From positions 1 through 8,957 of the forward strand of contig WFQZ01000003.1 in NCBI GenBank assembly GCA_015486785.1: DNA of 8,957 bases, in the 5' to 3' direction. Source of the DNA: Thermoflexales bacterium. GTDB taxonomy: Bacteria > Chloroflexota > Anaerolineae > B4-G1 > SLSP01. This document shows, in pieces, positions 6,574 to 8,957 of the stretch. A program made the position numbers and the translations under genes. Numbering within the stretch: the stretch's first letter is position 1; the number at the start of each line of letters is the position of its first letter. A model generated the notes under the pieces. It did no database searches. It was given only the letters and a program-made list of their open reading frames with translations, and had not been told where the DNA came from.

Positions 6574-6819
6574 TCAATCGGCGGTGGACGATGCGGCATC
6601 CTCGGACGAATCGGAGTCTTCCTCTACGTCTTCCCAGCCGATGATCCACACAGAAAGCCCGGCCACGGCGATGGTGGCGATGATCAGCGCGGCCCATTGT
6701 GAGGCCAGCAATCCCACATCACGGGCCGACCACACCAAAATAGCGACCATGCCGATGGACAACACGATCCACGAACTCCACAGGGGATGCTCATTGAAGA
6801 ATTGGGTAACTTTTTCCAT
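6574..6819 (-). CDS. Small two-helix membrane protein with acidic tail, unknown function
   Basis: This 81-residue protein has two hydrophobic segments, at about residues 13-31 (LWSSWIVLSIGMVAILVWS) and 37-61 (ending SVWIIGW). They are joined by a short SARDVG turn, and a strongly acidic, serine-rich tail (EDVEEDSDSSEDAASSTAD, 63-81) follows. A hairpin in the cytoplasmic membrane is likely; the single charged turn does not fix the topology. Translation starts at ATG 6819 with GGAG 9 bp upstream, and the gene begins 18 bp after the acetyltransferase stop, so the two are almost certainly co-transcribed. I do not recognise a family. It may anchor or modulate its neighbour, but nothing in the sequence proves this. 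Confidence 0.75.
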   Translation of the reverse strand: MEKVTQFFNEHPLWSSWIVLSIGMVAILVWSARDVGLLASQWAALIIATIAVAGLSVWIIGWEDVEEDSDSSEDAASSTAD

Positions 6820-6837
6820 AGACTTTAGCTCCGCTTT

Positions 6838-7332
6838 CTAAAGAGGCCGTTGCACACGGTCGGCACGCAGGATTTTCATCACCGCTTCCGTTGCCTCAGG
6901 ATTCCATTCGGCCACTGCTTCACGCCACGCGCGGTACAGATCGGCGATCTCCTGCCGCCGGTATCCGAACAACTCCCAATACGCCAGGAGGTTGGGGCTG
7001 GGGTCTTCCGGCAAGTAGAGCACGGCGGCTTCTGCTTGCAGTTCTTCACCCTGAGCTTCCATCTGCTCGCACAACGCCCGCCCTACCGCCACGGCATCCG
7101 CCCCCGGTGCGATGAGGAAATCAATCACGCGGATGACCAGATTCTCTATCTGCCACGCCAGCAATCCGACCATCTCGCCATCCTGCTCCGCGATGAGAAA
7201 ACTGACCTGCCCGAATCGTTCCGCAACGGACATCCGATCTAGTGGTTTACCGGAGCGGGCGCGGTTGACGAATGCAGTAATCGCGGCGGCGTCTCGAAAG
7301 CTCGCCTTGCGGACGTTAATCTCCGATGCCAT
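6838..7332 (-). CDS. GNAT-like N-acetyltransferase with degenerate acetyl-CoA loop
   Basis: This 164-residue protein has the order of elements of the GNAT fold. A first strand and helix read INVRKASFRDAAAITAFVNRA (5-25), with beta 2-4 at about 43-75 (SFLIAEQDGEMVGLLAWQIENLVIRVIDFLIAP). The pyrophosphate-binding segment follows at 76-91 and a late YWELFGYRR (118-126) corresponds to the FYxxxGF element. The usual R/Q-x-x-G-x-G/A loop is not present: the segment reads PGADAVAVGRAL, which resembles it only at the VGRAL end. Acetyl-CoA may therefore be bound atypically, or the protein may not be an active acetyltransferase. The start is ATG 7332 (GGAGG 5 bp upstream); an in-frame ATG at 7377 lies in the -10 box of the promoter and is rejected. 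A small membrane protein gene follows after 18 bp. Substrate unknown. Confidence 0.72.
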   Translation of the reverse strand: MASEINVRKASFRDAAAITAFVNRARSGKPLDRMSVAERFGQVSFLIAEQDGEMVGLLAWQIENLVIRVIDFLIAPGADAVAVGRALCEQMEAQGEELQAEAAVLYLPEDPSPNLLAYWELFGYRRQEIADLYRAWREAVAEWNPEATEAVMKILRADRVQRPL

Positions 7333-7357
7333 ATCTTCCTCCCTCAGGTGTGAATAG

Positions 7358-7376
7358 TGCCGAACAGTTGTCGGCA
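7358..7376. promoter_or_regulatory. Dyad at the transcription start of the acetyltransferase operon
   Basis: TGCCGA (7358-7363) and TCGGCA (7371-7376) form a perfect 6-bp inverted repeat around a 7-nt centre, spanning the predicted start point (about 7369) just after the -10 box. The size and position fit a repressor operator; no regulator gene is adjacent to it. It could also fold as a small hairpin at the 5' end of the mRNA. Confidence 0.4.
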
Positions 7377-7403
7377 TTATACTGCGATTTACATGAAGGA
7401 CAA
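7376..7403 (-). promoter_or_regulatory. Promoter of the acetyltransferase/membrane protein operon
   Basis: On the minus strand TTGTCC (7403-7398) lies 16 bp before a perfect TATAAT (7381-7376). The predicted start near 7369 leaves a leader of about 37 nt to the ATG at 7332. Confidence 0.6.
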
Positions 7404-7410
7404 CGATTCA

Positions 7411-7439
7411 GCCGCCGAGGACATCCGGCCCTCGGCGGC
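7411..7439 (-). terminator. Hairpin terminator of the DUF11 surface protein gene
   Basis: GCCGCCGAGG (7411-7420) and CCTCGGCGGC (7430-7439) form a perfect 10-bp GC-rich stem with a 9-nt loop, 17 bp after the stop codon. TTC/GAA pairs (7407-7409 and 7440-7442) extend it past a single bulged base. On the minus strand the following sequence (TGAATCGTTGTCCTT) is only mildly T-rich, so termination may be less efficient than at a classical site. Confidence 0.65.
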
Positions 7440-7456
7440 GAACTCTTCCGGCGGCC

Positions 7457-8957
7457 TTAGCGCAGGATCAACGGCAAGTACACCGCGTAGCCGCTGCGGT
7501 TGATGGTGACGGCGGTGACGGCGTGATTGTCGTCCGGCGCGGGATCGTTGGCCGGAGCGGAGACCGTGGCCGAGATGGTGGCCGTGCCGGATACGGCCTC
7601 GCTGCTGTCGAAGGTGAACGTGTAAGGCTGCGTCAGGTGGACCCGCAGCGGCGGCCACAGGCAGACGGCGGCGGCGACCGTTGCCGTGCAGTTCCCCGCC
7701 CCCTGGATGCCGGTGAGCGTCAACCCCGCGTCCCAGGTGAGGCGCAGCGTGGGCGTCAGCGCGTCAGCCGGCCCGCCGGTGCTGATGACGCCGGTCACGG
7801 TCAACGGCTGCCCGGCGGTGATAACGGTGCCGGCGGCGATCTGCGCCAAGTGCAGGTCGCTGCTCGCGGTGAGCGGCGTGGTGACGGTGGCCGTGGCCGA
7901 CGGACTTTCAAACGCCGCGTAGGTCACGAGCGTGTCCAGTTCCCCCCGCGCGGCGGGCGAAACCAGCGACGTCAGCGTGACGGAGAGCGAGTGCCCCACC
8001 CCCAGCGCGGCGAAGGTGTAGCTGATGACGCGCGGCTGAGGCAGCACCACCGTGCTTGAGGGCGTGGAGCCGGTGCGGAGCAGCGTCGTGCTGGGCGGCA
8101 ACGTCACCCGCAGGACGATGCCGTGCGCCGGATCGGGGCCGTCGTTGGTGAGCGTGATCGTGGTCGTGTACACCTCTCCGGCGGAGGCCGGGCGCGGCGT
8201 GCCGGCGGAAGCCAACCGCAGCTCCGCCCGTGGCGTGATCGCCAGGGACACGGCGGCGTGATTGTTGCCCGCCACCGGATCAAACTCGGCGGCGGAGGCC
8301 ACGGCGGACAGCTCCGCGCTCCCGGAGCCGGTGGCCGTCAGCCCCACGGTGACGCTTAACGCGGCGGCGGCGTCCAAGTGCGTCCAGCCGCAGGCGATCA
8401 CGCCGTCGACCTGCTGACAGGCAGCGGGCACGACGCGGATTCCGACGTTGGCGGGCAGCGTCACCGTCAAACGCACCTGCGACGCGGGCGACGGGCCGGT
8501 GTTGCTAATCGTCCACGTGCTGCTGAACGGCGATCCCACCGGCACCGTGGCCGGGGCCGATCCGCGCACCTGGAGGTCGGCGGACGGCTGCAAGGGCGTC
8601 TGCAAGAGCGCGGCGTTGTTGTCCGCGCGGGGATCGGCGGTGCTGCTGCTCACGGTCACGCGATTGGTCACGGTGAGCGCGTCGCTGCCGCTGCCCACGG
8701 TGATCGTGAGTGCTTGCGTGCCGCCCGTGGCGAGCGTCCCCAGCGTGCAGGTGACCACGCCACTTTGCGCGGCGCAACCGCCGCTTGCGCCCCGGTACGT
8801 CACCTCCGGCGGGAGCGCGTCACGCAGCACGACGCCCGTCGCCGGGGACGGCCCGCCGTTGCGCACGGTGATCGTGTAGGTGAACGAGTCCGCCACGTAG
8901 ACCGGATCGCCGGCCGTCTGGGCGACGCTCAGGTCGGCTGATTCCACCACCGTCAGC
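7457..8957 (-). CDS. Multi-repeat DUF11 surface/secreted protein, C-terminal part (5' end outside the window)
   Basis: The open frame runs in from the right edge (…LTVVESADLSV), so the true start and any signal peptide are missing; about 500 residues are visible. Counting from the GTG codon at 8950, there are four tandem repeats of about 120 residues (about 4-120, 123-239, 242-361 and 364-485). Each opens with an ADLxx- or AELRL-like strand and contains the DUF11 core xYTxTxxNxGPSPAxxVxLxxxLP. Repeats 1, 2 and 4 share a C-x8-C pair (C59/C68, C178/C187, C421/C430) and a late D-P-x(3-4)-[NN/NH] motif. Repeat 3 has lost both. The protein is Ser/Thr/Ala/Val-rich, almost lacks Lys, and ends SGYAVYLPLILR. 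DUF11 domains are extracellular beta-sandwich modules of cell-envelope or adhesin-like proteins; a specific partner cannot be inferred. It appears to be the last gene of its transcript, being followed by a hairpin. Confidence 0.88.
   Translation of the reverse strand, partial: LTVVESADLSVAQTAGDPVYVADSFTYTITVRNGGPSPATGVVLRDALPPEVTYRGASGGCAAQSGVVTCTLGTLATGGTQALTITVGSGSDALTVTNRVTVSSSTADPRADNNAALLQTPLQPSADLQVRGSAPATVPVGSPFSSTWTISNTGPSPASQVRLTVTLPANVGIRVVPAACQQVDGVIACGWTHLDAAAALSVTVGLTATGSGSAELSAVASAAEFDPVAGNNHAAVSLAITPRAELRLASAGTPRPASAGEVYTTTITLTNDGPDPAHGIVLRVTLPPSTTLLRTGSTPSSTVVLPQPRVISYTFAALGVGHSLSVTLTSLVSPAARGELDTLVTYAAFESPSATATVTTPLTASSDLHLAQIAAGTVITAGQPLTVTGVISTGGPADALTPTLRLTWDAGLTLTGIQGAGNCTATVAAAVCLWPPLRVHLTQPYTFTFDSSEAVSGTATISATVSAPANDPAPDDNHAVTAVTINRSGYAVYLPLILR

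Noticed and set aside
6041..6841. A 266-residue open frame on the plus strand spanning three features
   Set aside because: It runs antisense through the SRPBCC gene, its promoter and the small membrane protein gene. Those genes have good ribosome binding sites and recognisable proteins; this frame has none.
7375..7377. Upstream in-frame ATG as start of the acetyltransferase
   Set aside because: It is part of the TATAAT box of the promoter. ATG 7332 has a strong GGAGG and begins at the usual point of the GNAT fold.
7786..7797. TGACGCCGGTCA, another TGAC-N4-GTCA match
   Set aside because: It lies inside the DUF11 coding sequence far from any promoter. It serves as a warning that this pattern occurs by chance in this window.
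1..8957. CRISPR array, tRNA/rRNA, insertion sequence, phage or anti-phage system
   Set aside because: No spaced direct repeats, no RNA gene features, no transposase, integrase or nuclease domains, and no clear base-composition break were seen. The DUF11 protein repeats are diverged protein domains rather than DNA repeats.

Overview
This window comes from a GC-rich bacterial chromosome, and every gene I can support lies on the minus strand. The most likely source is a member of the Chloroflexota (Anaerolineae/Caldilineae-like). That rests on the character of the MutS protein, on a multi-repeat DUF11 surface protein ending in a YLPLILR-type tail (a C-terminus I associate with secreted Chloroflexota proteins), and on sigma70-type promoters with TATAAT boxes. 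The taxonomic call is an inference; no rRNA or tRNA gene is present to settle it.

Read in the direction of transcription (right to left), the layout is as follows. (1) 8957-7457: the C-terminal 500 or so residues of a large exported protein made of DUF11 repeats, cut by the window edge and followed by a strong hairpin. (2) 7332-6574: a two-gene operon encoding a GNAT-like acetyltransferase with a degenerate acetyl-CoA loop and an 81-residue two-helix membrane protein with an acidic tail. (3) 6453-6022: a monocistronic SRPBCC (START-like) small-molecule-binding protein with a textbook intrinsic terminator. (4) 5876-3285: a complete mutS, with no mutL beside it. (5) 3207 to the left edge: a TetR-family repressor followed by two half-size ABC exporter subunits, the second truncated by the window edge.

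The third operon is the best understood. The repressor gene has its own extended -10 promoter, overlapped by two 12-bp palindromes (TGAC-N4-GTCA) spaced 16 bp apart, which suggests autoregulation of the whole operon. The first ABC subunit has an Asp in place of the catalytic Glu and a Gln in place of the switch His. This marks it as the degenerate-site partner of a heterodimeric exporter of the TM287/288 or BmrCD kind. Its stop codon overlaps the start of the second subunit by four bases (ATGA), consistent with coupled 1:1 synthesis.

The intergenic regions are compact. In three of them the end-of-gene hairpin of one unit abuts or overlaps the promoter of the next. Gaps between genes never exceed about 145 bp. 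I saw no mobile element, CRISPR array, RNA gene or clear foreign island. I did not find a convincing undescribed multi-gene system; the most useful leads are the putative tandem operator, the degenerate transporter half, the DUF11 cysteine-pair pattern with its conserved-looking tail, and the small membrane protein paired with the acetyltransferase.
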